Part shown: positions 27,560-36,292 of the stretch, piece by piece | How positions within the stretch are numbered: the first letter of the stretch is position 1 | Layout of the letters: each line of letters starts with the position of its first letter | Assembly: GCF_050278625.1 (NCBI RefSeq) | Contig: NZ_JBNNTI010000001.1 | Coordinates: 372,001-436,000 of the forward strand | Source of the DNA: Viridibacillus sp050278625 | Lineage (GTDB): Bacteria > Bacillota > Bacilli > Bacillales_A > Planococcaceae | Length of the DNA stretch: 64,000 bases | Direction: 5' to 3' | Position numbers and translations under genes: made by a program | The notes under the pieces: model-generated | Seen by the model: only the letters and a program-made list of their open reading frames with translations | Databases searched by the model: none | What the model was told of the DNA's origin: nothing

Positions 27560-27588
27560 AGTATATAAATTAAAAAAAGAGAATGCAA
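27560..27588 (-). promoter_or_regulatory. Promoter for fapR-plsX-fabD-fabG
   Basis: The minus strand shows TTGCAT, a 17-base spacer and TATACT (27560-27565). The -35 hexamer lies inside the 3' arm of the recG terminator, so the two signals share bases. Confidence 0.68.
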
Positions 27589-27618
27589 GAGTTGTTTTTA
27601 ACTCTTTTTAGCATTCTC
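27572..27618 (-). terminator. Intrinsic terminator after recG
   Basis: GAGAATGC/GCATTCTC (8 bp) and AAGAGTT/AACTCTT (7 bp) stack with a one-sided TAAA bulge and a 6-base loop, followed by seven Ts on the minus strand. Confidence 0.9.
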
Positions 27619-27644
27619 TCCTTTTTCAACATAAAAAATTCATA

Positions 27645-29693
27645 TCAATCGATACGATCGCCATTTAATACACCAGACTCCGCTAACATAATACGTAGCT
27701 GTTCACAGTCATCTGCTTGCCAAAATTCTTCAGTTGATAGGAGCTTCTCTGCGTCTTGTCTCGCTACTTCTAACGCTCGGTAATCATGTACGAGATCGGC
27801 CATTTTAAATTCAGGCAGACCACTTTGTTTTTTACCAAAGAAATCACCTGGGCCACGTAATTCTAAATCTTTTTCCGCCAAACGGAAACCGTCATTTGTT
27901 TCCGTCATTGAAATCATTCGCTCTTTGCCATCTTCGGACTTCGGATCTGCTAATAACACGCAATAGGATTGATATTCTCCTCGACCAACACGACCTCGAA
28001 GTTGATGAAGCTGAGCTAAACCAAAACGTTCTGCATCATAGACTATCATGAATGTTGCATTCGGTACGTTCACACCAACTTCTACAACTGTTGTTGACAC
28101 TAGAACGTGCAACTTTCCTTCACTAAATTCTCGCATTACCGCATCTTTTTCCTCTGCCGGTAAACGCCCATGCATAAGTCCGACTTTATATTTCTCGCGG
28201 AATAATGTTGTCAGTTGCGTGTATACATCAACTGCATTTTGCACATCTAGCTTATCTGATTCTTCAATTAAGGGGCAGATAACATATGCTTGGCGCCCCA
28301 TAGCCAGTTCTTTAGTCATCTGAGACAACACTTGATTAAATTGTTCTTTTTTAGCCCAATTTGTCTGAATTTCTTTTCGCCCTGCAGGTAATTCGTCAAT
28401 TATCGATACATCCATTTCACCGAACGCAGTAATCGACAAAGTCCGAGGAATCGGTGTTGCTGTCATAAAGAGCACATCCGGACTTTCTCCTTTATCACGT
28501 AAAATACGACGTTGTTCTACACCGAATCGATGTTGTTCATCGGTAATTACTAGGCCAAGCTTATAAAATTCTACATCAGGCTGAATTAAGGCGTGTGTTC
28601 CAATTAAAATATCAATATCACCATTTTTTAATTGTTCCAAAAGTATTCGACGAGCCTTTGTTTTCGTTGAGCCAGATAGAAGCGCCACTTCCACTCCTAA
28701 TGGTCTCAGCCATTCATCGAGTGACTCTCCGTGTTGCTCTGCTAAAATTTCTGTTGGAGCCATTAGAGCACCTTGGAAACCCGCTGTCACAGCAGCGTAT
28801 AATGCAATGGCCGCTACAACTGTTTTCCCAGAACCAACATCCCCTTGTAACAGGCGATTCATGCGATGAGGCTCTAATAAATCTCGACATATTTCGTTGA
28901 CAACACGTTTTTGCGCATTCGTTAATTCATATGGTAAAGTTTGAAAGAATTCTTTTAGTTTCTCCAAATCATAGTGAATTGATAAACCGTGCTCTTGTTC
29001 TTTACGAATTTTACGTAGTGCTTGTATTCGTAATTGAAACTGCAACAGCTCCTCATATACAAATCGCCTTCTCGCTTGCTTAGAATGGTTTGCATCTACA
29101 GGAAAATGTACTCCTTCCAACGCTTCTGCAATAGGTAATAATTTATAGGCTGCACGTAAACGATTTGGCAAAGTTTCTACAATTTCTGACGTCGCTTCAT
29201 CTAGTACTTGACGCATATAATTACGGAATTTTTTTTGATGCATACCGCTCTTCAAACTATAAACTGGCTCAAAGTCAGCATGATCTACTTTCGGACCAAA
29301 TGTAATTTGGGTGCCGTTAATGACTTGGCGACCGCGGTCCCATTTCCCTGTTACTGTTGCAATAGAACCAGGTATCATTTTATTTTTTAAGTATAATTGG
29401 TTGAAGAAAACGACCTTTATTAAATGACGCCCTACAAGCATTTGCACTTGTAGGCGCGATTTGTTTTTGCCTAAAAAAAGGGCAGCTGGTTCACTTTCAA
29501 TACGCCCTTCAACCGTAACACGTTCATTATGTGGTGTTTCTGCTAAATCCTTTAATCGAAAATCTTCATGTCGATAAGGAAAGGTCCATAGCAAGTCATT
29601 GAAAGTCTCAATACCCATACTATGAAGCGCTTCTCCCATTCCTTTTCCGACACCTTTTAAATTCGTAACAGGCTGGAGCAAAAGATCATTCAC
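27645..29693 (-). CDS. recG: ATP-dependent DNA helicase RecG
   Basis: RecG remodels stalled forks and Holliday junctions. The 682 aa have the N-terminal wedge/OB domain, Walker A GDVGSGKTVVAAIAL, the DEQH box in ITDEQHRFGVEQR, TATPIPRTL and motif VI LHQLRGRVGRG. The start is GTG (29691-29693), overlapping the sdaAA stop by eight bases, with GGAGGGG about 12 bases upstream. The spacing is long, but no better in-frame start is seen. Confidence 0.95.
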   Translation of the reverse strand: MNDLLLQPVTNLKGVGKGMGEALHSMGIETFNDLLWTFPYRHEDFRLKDLAETPHNERVTVEGRIESEPAALFLGKNKSRLQVQMLVGRHLIKVVFFNQLYLKNKMIPGSIATVTGKWDRGRQVINGTQITFGPKVDHADFEPVYSLKSGMHQKKFRNYMRQVLDEATSEIVETLPNRLRAAYKLLPIAEALEGVHFPVDANHSKQARRRFVYEELLQFQLRIQALRKIRKEQEHGLSIHYDLEKLKEFFQTLPYELTNAQKRVVNEICRDLLEPHRMNRLLQGDVGSGKTVVAAIALYAAVTAGFQGALMAPTEILAEQHGESLDEWLRPLGVEVALLSGSTKTKARRILLEQLKNGDIDILIGTHALIQPDVEFYKLGLVITDEQHRFGVEQRRILRDKGESPDVLFMTATPIPRTLSITAFGEMDVSIIDELPAGRKEIQTNWAKKEQFNQVLSQMTKELAMGRQAYVICPLIEESDKLDVQNAVDVYTQLTTLFREKYKVGLMHGRLPAEEKDAVMREFSEGKLHVLVSTTVVEVGVNVPNATFMIVYDAERFGLAQLHQLRGRVGRGEYQSYCVLLADPKSEDGKERMISMTETNDGFRLAEKDLELRGPGDFFGKKQSGLPEFKMADLVHDYRALEVARQDAEKLLSTEEFWQADDCEQLRIMLAESGVLNGDRID

Positions 29694-30582
29694 TTTGCAG
29701 CACTGCCCCTCCGAAGATTTTAGCCTCCAATGCTCTTCCTGTTGGAGTAGCTGCTAGGCCACCTTGTCCAGTTTCTCTTAGTGCAGAAGGCATAGTACGA
29801 CCAATACGGTACATAGCATCAATGACTTCATCCGTTGGAATTCGACTTGTTACACCAGCTAATGCCATATCAGCAGCAACAATTGCATTAGCTGCCCCCA
29901 TAGCATTACGTTTAACGCAAGGTACTTCTACCAATCCTGCTACAGGATCACAAACAAGTCCAAGCATATTTTTTAATGAAATTGAAAAAGCATGCGCACT
30001 TTGTTGAGGAGTTCCTCCTGCCATTTCAACGATTGCAGCTGCAGCCATTGCGGCAGCAGAACCTACTTCTGCCTGACATCCACCTGCTGCACCTGAGATG
30101 GATGCATTATTTGCTACGACAAAACCGAATGCCCCTGAAGTAAATAAATAACGAATCATTTGGTCCTTCGTAGGATTCAATTTATTTTTTACAGCGAAAA
30201 GTGTACCTGGCACAACTCCTGCAGAGCCTGCTGTAGGTGTTGCACAAATAGTACCCATCGCTGCATTCACTTCGTTCGTTGCAACTGCTTTACTAACAGC
30301 ATCTAATAAAAGATCCCCCGCTAAAGATTTTCCTGTTGCAATGTATTTCTGAAGTAAAACTGCATCTCCTCCAGTTAATCCCGTTACAGAATGCACACCT
30401 TTTAGACCGCGTTCAACAGCTTCTTCCATGACAGTTAAGTTGCGTGTCATTTGAGTCATAATTTCTTCACGTGTACGTTCAGTTATTATCATCTCTTGCT
30501 CTATCATAATTTCTGAAATTTGCTTGTTTTCGCTCTCAGATAATGCTACTAATTCTCTAACATTATGAAATAATACTTCCAT
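29686..30582 (-). CDS. sdaAA: L-serine dehydratase, iron-sulfur-dependent, alpha subunit
   Basis: The catalytic subunit deaminates L-serine to pyruvate with a [4Fe-4S] cluster. The 298 aa keep cysteine-containing segments GTICATPTAGSAGVVPG, GAAGGCQAEVGSAAAM and GLVCDPVAGLVEVPC that supply cluster ligands in this family. It follows sdaAB by 11 bases and overlaps recG. Confidence 0.95.
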   Translation of the reverse strand: MEVLFHNVRELVALSESENKQISEIMIEQEMIITERTREEIMTQMTRNLTVMEEAVERGLKGVHSVTGLTGGDAVLLQKYIATGKSLAGDLLLDAVSKAVATNEVNAAMGTICATPTAGSAGVVPGTLFAVKNKLNPTKDQMIRYLFTSGAFGFVVANNASISGAAGGCQAEVGSAAAMAAAAIVEMAGGTPQQSAHAFSISLKNMLGLVCDPVAGLVEVPCVKRNAMGAANAIVAADMALAGVTSRIPTDEVIDAMYRIGRTMPSALRETGQGGLAATPTGRALEAKIFGGAVLQSE

Positions 30583-30593
30583 TTTTCTACCTC

Positions 30594-31256
30594 CTAGTTT
30601 TTAATGCGCGTTACTTTAGTAATATTCGGTAGAGTTGACATTTCATCTAAAATGGATTTGTCGATATTCTGGTCAACTTCAATAACCATTAATGCCATAT
30701 TGCCACGTTCTTTTCGTGAAACCTCCATATGACCAATATTAATGTTATAACCTGCTAAACAGTTTGCAACTGCTGCTATACAGCCTGCTCGGTCATCATG
30801 CACAACAAGAATTGCCGGCATCCCCCCAGATAACCTAAGTGGGAAGCCATTTAATTCTATAATTTCAATGCTTCCTCCACCAATTGAAATACCTACCATC
30901 GACATTTCTGTTTCGTCGTCTCCAATTACTAGACGAGCTGTATTTGGGTGTTCTGTATGCGCAGTTTCTGGAATAAACTCAAACGTTAAGTTAGCTTTTT
31001 CAGCATCTGCAAAAGCTGTTTTAATACGTTCATCAAAGGTATCGTAGTCTAGTAGACCTCCGATAATTGCAACATCTGTCCCATGCCCTTTATAAGTCTC
31101 TGCAAAAGAGCCATATAGGTGTATTTTCGCCCATTTTGGTTGGCGGCCAAACAAATCACGTGCCACGCGACCAATTCGTGCAGCACCGGCCGTATGTGAC
31201 GAAGACGGCCCAATCATAACCGGGCCGATAATATCGAATACCGATGTATATTTCAT
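30594..31256 (-). CDS. sdaAB: L-serine dehydratase, iron-sulfur-dependent, beta subunit
   Basis: The 220-aa regulatory partner of SdaAA: the N-terminal domain has the GPSSSHTAGAARIG signature and the C-terminal ACT domain (ILVVHDDRAGCIAAVANCLA) can bind amino acid effectors. GGGGG is eight bases upstream of the ATG. A promoter candidate lies at 31299-31328, after the fakA terminator. Confidence 0.95.
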   Translation of the reverse strand: MKYTSVFDIIGPVMIGPSSSHTAGAARIGRVARDLFGRQPKWAKIHLYGSFAETYKGHGTDVAIIGGLLDYDTFDERIKTAFADAEKANLTFEFIPETAHTEHPNTARLVIGDDETEMSMVGISIGGGSIEIIELNGFPLRLSGGMPAILVVHDDRAGCIAAVANCLAGYNINIGHMEVSRKERGNMALMVIEVDQNIDKSILDEMSTLPNITKVTRIKN

Positions 31257-31298
31257 AAAAATTTGCCCCCTTGCATAGTCGTTGTTAGTCGTATCACC

Positions 31299-31328
31299 AT
31301 TCTACATGATAATTTAAGTCCGTACCAA
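31299..31328 (-). promoter_or_regulatory. Promoter for sdaAB-sdaAA-recG
   Basis: The minus strand reads TTGGTA, 18 bases, TAGAAT. Confidence 0.52.
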
Positions 31329-31342
31329 GTATTTGATACAGC

Positions 31343-31380
31343 GCAAAAAAGTAGCACACTTTAATAGCGCGCTACTTTTG
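31343..31380 (-). terminator. Intrinsic terminator after fakA
   Basis: CAAAAGTAGCGCG and its near-complement TGTGCTACTTTTTTG form a stem of about 12 bp with G-U pairs around a TATTAAAG loop; the T-run is part of the distal arm. It lies about 55 bases after the fakA stop. Confidence 0.75.
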
Positions 31381-31433
31381 CATAATTCTTCAAATAAAAA
31401 ACTCAAACTTTATAAGAAACGTCTCGAAATATA

Positions 31434-33095
31434 TTATTCAACAGAAATAATAAATGGATATAATGGTTGTTTACCATTATAAACTTCCACTTCTACATCT
31501 GGATAGTTTTCTTCGATAAAACTTGTAAATGTATCAACTGCTGCTTTATCAGCATCTTGTCCATAAAGAACTGTTACAATTTCCGAATCCTCATCAATCA
31601 TTGATCGAATTAAAGTCTCCGAAGCTGATGCAAGTGAAGTTGTTGCTTCTACAATTTTACCTTCAGAAATAGCCATAAAGTCGTCTTTATGGATTTCAAC
31701 ACCATCAATTGAAGTATCGCGAACGGCAAATGTTACTTGACCTGTTTTCACATGAGCAAATGCTGATGTCATATTCGATTTATTCTCTTCTATTGAAACA
31801 TCAGGATTAAATGCAAGAACTGCTGCCATTCCTTGAGGAACTGATTTTGTAGGTACGACTGCAGCTTCAATATCTAATACTTCAGCTGCCTGTTCTGCTG
31901 CCATTACGATGTTTTTATTATTCGGTAAAATTAGTACGCGTTCTGCACCTACTGCTTTAATGGCATTAACAATGTCTTCTGTTGATGGATTCATTGTTTG
32001 TCCACCTTCGATAACATAAGAAGCGCCAACACTCTCTAGAAGCTCAGCAACACCAGAACCCATTGCTACTGTAACGATTGCATATGGATGTTTTTTCTGT
32101 GCTTTTTTAGCCGTTTCATTAGTATGCCCTTCACCAACGATATCTGTATGTTGCTGACGCATATTGTCGACTTTCACTTTTATCAAGCTACCAAATTGGT
32201 GTCCGTAAGCAATTACTTCACCTGGTTGTTCCGAGTGAATGTGAATTTTCACGACTTCATCATCTGAAATAACTAGCAAAGAGTCTCCATAATGACTTAA
32301 ATCTTCTCGAAATTTCGCTTCATCAAAAGGTTTACTGCCTAATTTCTCGTCTTCGAAACGAACCATGAATTCAGTACAGTAACCGTACACAATTTCTGAT
32401 GTATCCATGAAGTCTTGTACTTTATGATGTTCAGCATTTACTAAATCGTCCATTGAAGAAGCTACAGTTTTTTCTGGAAGCGCTTCACCTTTAAGTGATG
32501 CCACAAAGCCTTCATAAACATATACTAAGCCTTGACCACCACTATCTACTACTCCAACTTCTTTTAGTACAGGTAGTAATTCAGGTGTGTTAGCTAGTGA
32601 TGCTTTAGCAGATTTAACTAACTCGTCCATCAAAACGATAATATCTTGTTCTGTCTTGGCTACTTCCACTGCATGTGCTGCAGCTTCTCTTGCAACTGTT
32701 AAAATAGTACCTTCTACAGGTTTCATAACCGCTTTATAAGCGGTATCAACGCCGTATTGGAATGCTTGCGCGAATTGGATGGCATCGACTGTAGCTTCTT
32801 TTTCGATCGCTTTACCAAAGCCACGGAATAATTGTGATAGGATAACACCTGAGTTACCACGTGCTCCCATTAATAATCCTTTTGATAAGGCTTGGGCTGT
32901 TTTACCGATATGTTCAACAGCATTTGCTTCAGTTTCCTTTGCACCTGATGTCATCGATAAATTCATATTTGTACCTGTATCACCGTCTGGCACAGGGAAT
33001 ACGTTTAAAGAATCCACATAATCTGCATTTTGGAATAGGTGATGTGATCCCATTTGCACCATTTCGGCAAATTTAATCCCGTCTAATGACTTCAT
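31434..33095 (-). CDS. fakA: Fatty acid kinase catalytic subunit FakA (DAK2 domain, YloV)
   Basis: FakA phosphorylates exogenous fatty acids bound to FakB proteins, feeding PlsX/PlsY. The 553 aa have an N-terminal DhaL-type kinase domain (NVFPVPDGDTGTNMNLSM, GARGNSGVILSQLFRG), a middle domain (VDSGGQGLVYVYEGF) and a C-terminal DegV-like domain. It follows yloU by 18 bases. The lipid genes plsX, fabD, fabG and acpP lie in the following transcripts. Confidence 0.93.
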   Translation of the reverse strand: MKSLDGIKFAEMVQMGSHHLFQNADYVDSLNVFPVPDGDTGTNMNLSMTSGAKETEANAVEHIGKTAQALSKGLLMGARGNSGVILSQLFRGFGKAIEKEATVDAIQFAQAFQYGVDTAYKAVMKPVEGTILTVAREAAAHAVEVAKTEQDIIVLMDELVKSAKASLANTPELLPVLKEVGVVDSGGQGLVYVYEGFVASLKGEALPEKTVASSMDDLVNAEHHKVQDFMDTSEIVYGYCTEFMVRFEDEKLGSKPFDEAKFREDLSHYGDSLLVISDDEVVKIHIHSEQPGEVIAYGHQFGSLIKVKVDNMRQQHTDIVGEGHTNETAKKAQKKHPYAIVTVAMGSGVAELLESVGASYVIEGGQTMNPSTEDIVNAIKAVGAERVLILPNNKNIVMAAEQAAEVLDIEAAVVPTKSVPQGMAAVLAFNPDVSIEENKSNMTSAFAHVKTGQVTFAVRDTSIDGVEIHKDDFMAISEGKIVEATTSLASASETLIRSMIDEDSEIVTVLYGQDADKAAVDTFTSFIEENYPDVEVEVYNGKQPLYPFIISVE

Positions 33096-33113
33096 TTGAA
33101 TGAGTTCCTCCTC

Positions 33114-33476
33114 TTACACGTTCGCTACGCGAACACCTTGCACATAGATATTGACTGATTTCACTGCCATTCCGAGTGTTTTATCTAGTGTATATTTTAC
33201 TTTTGATTGGACTTGGTATGCTACTTCTGAGATTTTAGTGCCGTAGCTAACGATTACATACATATCAATATGTAAATCTTCGCCCTGTTGGCGTACAAGA
33301 ACACCTTTTGCAAAATTCTCTTTGCGTAAAATGTCTGTTAGTCCATCACGAATTTGGTGTTTACTTGCCATACCTACAATGCCGTAACATTCAATAGCAG
33401 CTCCACCAGCCATTTGTGCGACAACATCATTAGAAATATCAATGTTTCCGAATTCGTTTTTAAATTCAACTGACAT
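33114..33476 (-). CDS. yloU: Asp23/Gls24 family envelope stress protein (YloU)
   Basis: A 120-aa Asp23-fold protein, commonly found beside fakA; the cell-envelope role is inferred from Staphylococcus Asp23. ATG 33476 is chosen over the upstream ATG at 33497 because GGAGG lies within that extra stretch at the right distance. The sequence starts MSVEFKNEFGNIDISNDV and contains SYGTKISEVAYQVQSKVKYTL. Confidence 0.9.
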   Translation of the reverse strand: MSVEFKNEFGNIDISNDVVAQMAGGAAIECYGIVGMASKHQIRDGLTDILRKENFAKGVLVRQQGEDLHIDMYVIVSYGTKISEVAYQVQSKVKYTLDKTLGMAVKSVNIYVQGVRVANV

Positions 33477-33531
33477 AAAAATGCCTCCTGACTCCATTTT
33501 GACTAACTCTTATTGTACTATACAAAATTCG

Positions 33532-33561
33532 ATTATAAAAGAAAACCTATATATTCGTCTA
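33532..33561 (-). promoter_or_regulatory. Promoter for yloU-fakA
   Basis: The minus strand reads TAGACG, 18 bases, TATAAT. It lies in the 230-base divergent region shared with rpmB, which also contains an ATAGACT/AGTCTAT inverted repeat. Confidence 0.55.
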
Positions 33562-33606
33562 GTATAGACTGTAAAGGTTTTTTTCTTGAAAGTCTATCGA
33601 AATCAG

Positions 33607-33635
33607 TTGCAATGCATAAAAGTGTATGTTAAATT
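33607..33635 (+). promoter_or_regulatory. Weak promoter candidate for rpmB
   Basis: TTGCAA, 17 bases, TAAATT on the plus strand. Downstream, CTGAAA and TTTCAG (33659-33678) form a small hairpin followed by CTTCTTTTTG just before the ribosome site, possibly a weak attenuator. Confidence 0.4.
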
Positions 33636-33706
33636 ATTAAAGTATGTGAAATACCGAACTGAAATTATAATCTTTCAGCTTCTTTTTGTGAGGAGGGAAT
33701 ATAAAA

Positions 33707-33895
33707 ATGCCAAAAAAATGCGTAATTACTGGACGTAGAACTCGTTCCGGCAACGCTCGTTCCCACGCAATGAACGCTAACAAGCGTACATGGGGTGCAA
33801 ACCTACAAAAGGTCCGTATTCTAGTTGACGGTAAACCGAAACGTGTATGGGTTTCTGCACGAGCTTTGAAATCAGGAAAAGTTGAGCGCGTATAA
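33707..33895 (+). CDS. rpmB: 50S ribosomal protein L28
   Basis: L28 is a small 50S protein; 62 aa beginning MPKKCVITGRRTRSGNARSH. Only one cysteine is present, so this is the zinc-independent form lacking the four-Cys ribbon. GAGGAGGG precedes the ATG. It is one of two plus-strand genes in the window, divergent from yloU and convergent with spoVM. Confidence 0.97.
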   Translation: MPKKCVITGRRTRSGNARSHAMNANKRTWGANLQKVRILVDGKPKRVWVSARALKSGKVERV

Positions 33896-33909
33896 TGCAC
33901 TCATAATAA

Positions 33910-33945
33910 ATGCCAGGTTGACTTATCGTCACCCTGGCATTTTTT
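33910..33945 (+). terminator. Intrinsic terminator of rpmB, overlapping spoVM 3' end
   Basis: ATGCCAGG/CCTGGCAT plus TGAC/GTCA (one internal mismatch) form the stem with loop TTATC, followed by TTTTTTC on the plus strand. The spoVM stop codon lies inside the hairpin. In the minus direction the following run is only TTTATT, so it is weaker there. Confidence 0.88.
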
Positions 33946-34063
33946 CTTTTTTCTTTCGCTGTTTAGCTGTTGCAGTTGATGATGATTCTTTTTGAAATGC
34001 TTGTAAACAAACCCTCGCAAACCCACTGACGAATTTAGGCAATTGGAACGTGTATACTTTCAA
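33929..34063 (-). CDS. spoVM: Stage V sporulation protein SpoVM, with C-terminal extension
   Basis: SpoVM is a tiny amphipathic helix that recognises the curved forespore membrane and anchors the SpoIVA coat. The reading MKVYTFQLPKFVSGFARV continues CLQAFQKE and matches Bacillus SpoVM (26 aa) at about half of the positions, including Tyr4, the functionally important Pro9, Lys10, Phe11, Gly14 and Arg17. It starts with TTG, GAGGAG seven bases upstream, 15 bases after the thiN stop, the same location as in B. subtilis (thiN-spoVM-rpmB). It is too short for ordinary ORF calling. Unlike the Bacillus protein it runs on to 44 aa with a polar, Lys-rich tail (SSSTATAKQRKKKEKMPG) whose codons pass into the rpmB terminator. 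Confidence 0.88.
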   Translation of the reverse strand: MKVYTFQLPKFVSGFARVCLQAFQKESSSTATAKQRKKKEKMPG

Positions 34064-34078
34064 CTCTCCACTCCTCGC

Positions 34079-34735
34079 TTAGTCATCTATACTTCTTATC
34101 ATTAAGCATATGCCTGCTGTGAATGAAATAGACGCAATTCCGTCAGATATTTCATTACTTGTAAAACGAGAGGTTCCTACTTCAATTACTTCATTGGTGG
34201 TTTCATATAAAACACCGCGCAACGTCATATTCTCTACAGGGCCTTTGAAAGCAAAAAAGGACATATATTTATAATGATCATCCTGTACCATTGTATGTTC
34301 ACCAGGGAGTAAAAATTGTAGTTCATTTGAACGATTTACTATTTTTATATGTAGTTGTGGATGCGCTAATTGTAATTGGTATACTGTGTGCAAATTTGCC
34401 TCGTAATGATCTAAACGACCACCCGTTACCCCAGTAATATACACTGTAATTGGCTCTAATGATAGCGCTTTAATAATTGCGAGTTCAGTATCTGTCTCAT
34501 TCTTTTCTGGTGAGTAACGTTCTATATAAGGCACTCGCTCGGAAATTTCTTGCCACTCTTCTTTGGTTATCGAATCAAAATCACCAACAGCTATATCTGG
34601 AACAATTCCCCTATGCAATAAATACATCGTACCATGGTCAGTACCAATAAAAATAGCATCAGAAAAAGAGTGCAAGAAATCGTTGGACACGATTTCTTGC
34701 TCAGGGCCTCCAGCGCAAATCACAACAGTTTTCAT
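34079..34735 (-). CDS. thiN: Thiamine pyrophosphokinase
   Basis: ThiN makes thiamine diphosphate from thiamine and ATP. The 218 aa have the catalytic-domain segments GTDHGTMYLLHRGIVPDIA, GDFDSI and TGVTGGRLDHYEANL. The ATG overlaps the rpe stop by four bases. It is near the end of the long yicC-to-spoVM operon. Confidence 0.94.
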   Translation of the reverse strand: MKTVVICAGGPEQEIVSNDFLHSFSDAIFIGTDHGTMYLLHRGIVPDIAVGDFDSITKEEWQEISERVPYIERYSPEKNETDTELAIIKALSLEPITVYITGVTGGRLDHYEANLHTVYQLQLAHPQLHIKIVNRSNELQFLLPGEHTMVQDDHYKYMSFFAFKGPVENMTLRGVLYETTNEVIEVGTSRFTSNEISDGIASISFTAGICLMIRSIDD

Positions 34736-35400
34736 TGTATTGCTTGTTCTCCCGCTAATTGAATCTCTTGCAACGCTTTTGAACGGTCGTCTTTACCATA
34801 TATTGCTGAGCCAGCTACAAATATTGTTGCTCCTGCTTTTGCACAAGGAACGATTGTTTCTGCGTTAATACCACCATCGATCTCAATTTCAACATTCAAG
34901 CCTTTTTCTTTAATAATTATTGAAAGTTGTTCAATTTTAGGCACTACCGAATGGATGAATTTTTGTCCACCAAAGCCTGGATTTACTGTCATGAATAGTA
35001 CCATATCAATATCTTCTAAAACATGTTGAATTGATTCGATAGGTGTATGAGGATTTAAGACAACACCTGGTTTCACGCCATATGAACGAATCAATTGAAT
35101 AGTACGATGTAAATGACGACATGCTTCTACATGCACTGTAATATAGTCTGCACCGGCTTTTGCAAAGTCTTCAATATATTGGTCTGGATTTTCAATCATT
35201 AAATGTACATCAAGCGGTAGATCTGTAACCGGACGTAGCGCTTCCACTACGATCGGGCCCATTGTAATATTCGGTACGAAATGTCCGTCCATAACATCAA
35301 TATGAATCAATTTAGCTCCTGCTGCTTCAACTTCTTTTACTTCATCAGCTAATTTTGAAAAGTTAGCGGCTAATATAGATGGTGCGATTTGAATCATCAT
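34732..35400 (-). CDS. rpe: Ribulose-phosphate 3-epimerase
   Basis: Rpe interconverts ribulose-5-P and xylulose-5-P. The 222-aa TIM barrel shows IAPSILAANFSKL, HIDVMDGHFVPNITMGP and VNPGFGGQKFI, with metal-ligand His and Asp positions present. The ATG overlaps the rsgA stop (TAATG), and GAGG is five bases upstream; an adjacent second ATG is possible. Confidence 0.96.
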   Translation of the reverse strand: MMIQIAPSILAANFSKLADEVKEVEAAGAKLIHIDVMDGHFVPNITMGPIVVEALRPVTDLPLDVHLMIENPDQYIEDFAKAGADYITVHVEACRHLHRTIQLIRSYGVKPGVVLNPHTPIESIQHVLEDIDMVLFMTVNPGFGGQKFIHSVVPKIEQLSIIIKEKGLNVEIEIDGGINAETIVPCAKAGATIFVAGSAIYGKDDRSKALQEIQLAGEQAIQ

Positions 35401-36281
35401 TAGTACCTCGGCTTCCTATCAATTATTTCTTGCAAAAATTGCAAGTAATGGTCATAGCGATATCGCATAATTTCTTCATTTTCTACAGCAGCTTTCACAG
35501 CACATTTGGGTTCTTTTAAATGCAAGCAACCACGGAATTTACAATCTTCCGATAAACGCTGTAATTCCGGGAAACAAGAAGTTAACTCTTCTTTTTCAAG
35601 TGTATCGAAATCAAAAGAACTAAATCCTGGTGTATCAGCGATTAAACCTCCAGCAAGAGGGATTAGCTCAACATGTCTTGTCGTATGCTTTCCTCGCCCT
35701 AGTGCTTCTGATATAACCCCTGTTTTTAATTCTAATGATGGCATAATTGTATTTAATAAAGTAGACTTCCCAACACCTGATTGTCCTGCTAATACAGTTG
35801 TTTTACTTTCCAATACCTGTTGAATTTTCACCATTATTTCCGGATCACTTTTAAAGGTTTGAATCACTTCATAACCTATTTCTTCATAATCTTTTATATA
35901 CTGTTGAATTACATCATTTTCTTCTGAAGTTAATAAATCCGTTTTTGTTAAGCAAATAATCGGGTGGATATGGAAAGATTCTAAAGCCACTAAAAATTTA
36001 TCTAACAAAATTGTATTAAACGCTGGCTCCTTCGCTGAGAAGACAAGTATAGCTTGGTCAATATTGGCCACTGGTGGGCGTACAAGCTCGTTATGACGCT
36101 CATGAACAGCTGTAATTGTACCATCATTATCTCCTTCAACCACAAAGTCCACAAAGTCACCAACAAGTGGTGAAATACCTCTATTTCGGAATACACCACG
36201 ACCGCGACATTGAATTTGTTCACCATCTGAGTGAACATAATAAAATCCGCTTAACGCTTTTCGGATCTGACCTTTCGCCAT
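35400..36281 (-). CDS. rsgA: Small ribosomal subunit biogenesis GTPase RsgA (CpgA)
   Basis: RsgA tests 30S maturation. The 293 aa have an N-terminal OB fold, a circularly permuted GTPase domain (TKTDL before GQSGVGKSTLLN and DTPGF) and a C-terminal zinc region CKFRGCLHLKEPKCAVKAA. The adjacent prkC makes phosphorylation control likely, as CpgA is a PrkC substrate in Bacillus. Confidence 0.96.
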   Translation of the reverse strand: MAKGQIRKALSGFYYVHSDGEQIQCRGRGVFRNRGISPLVGDFVDFVVEGDNDGTITAVHERHNELVRPPVANIDQAILVFSAKEPAFNTILLDKFLVALESFHIHPIICLTKTDLLTSEENDVIQQYIKDYEEIGYEVIQTFKSDPEIMVKIQQVLESKTTVLAGQSGVGKSTLLNTIMPSLELKTGVISEALGRGKHTTRHVELIPLAGGLIADTPGFSSFDFDTLEKEELTSCFPELQRLSEDCKFRGCLHLKEPKCAVKAAVENEEIMRYRYDHYLQFLQEIIDRKPRY

Positions 36282-36292
36282 GCGATTCCTCC

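Noticed and set aside
33637..33900. Minus-strand 87-codon frame over rpmB
   Set aside because: It is the antisense of the L28 gene and its leader; rpmB is the real gene.
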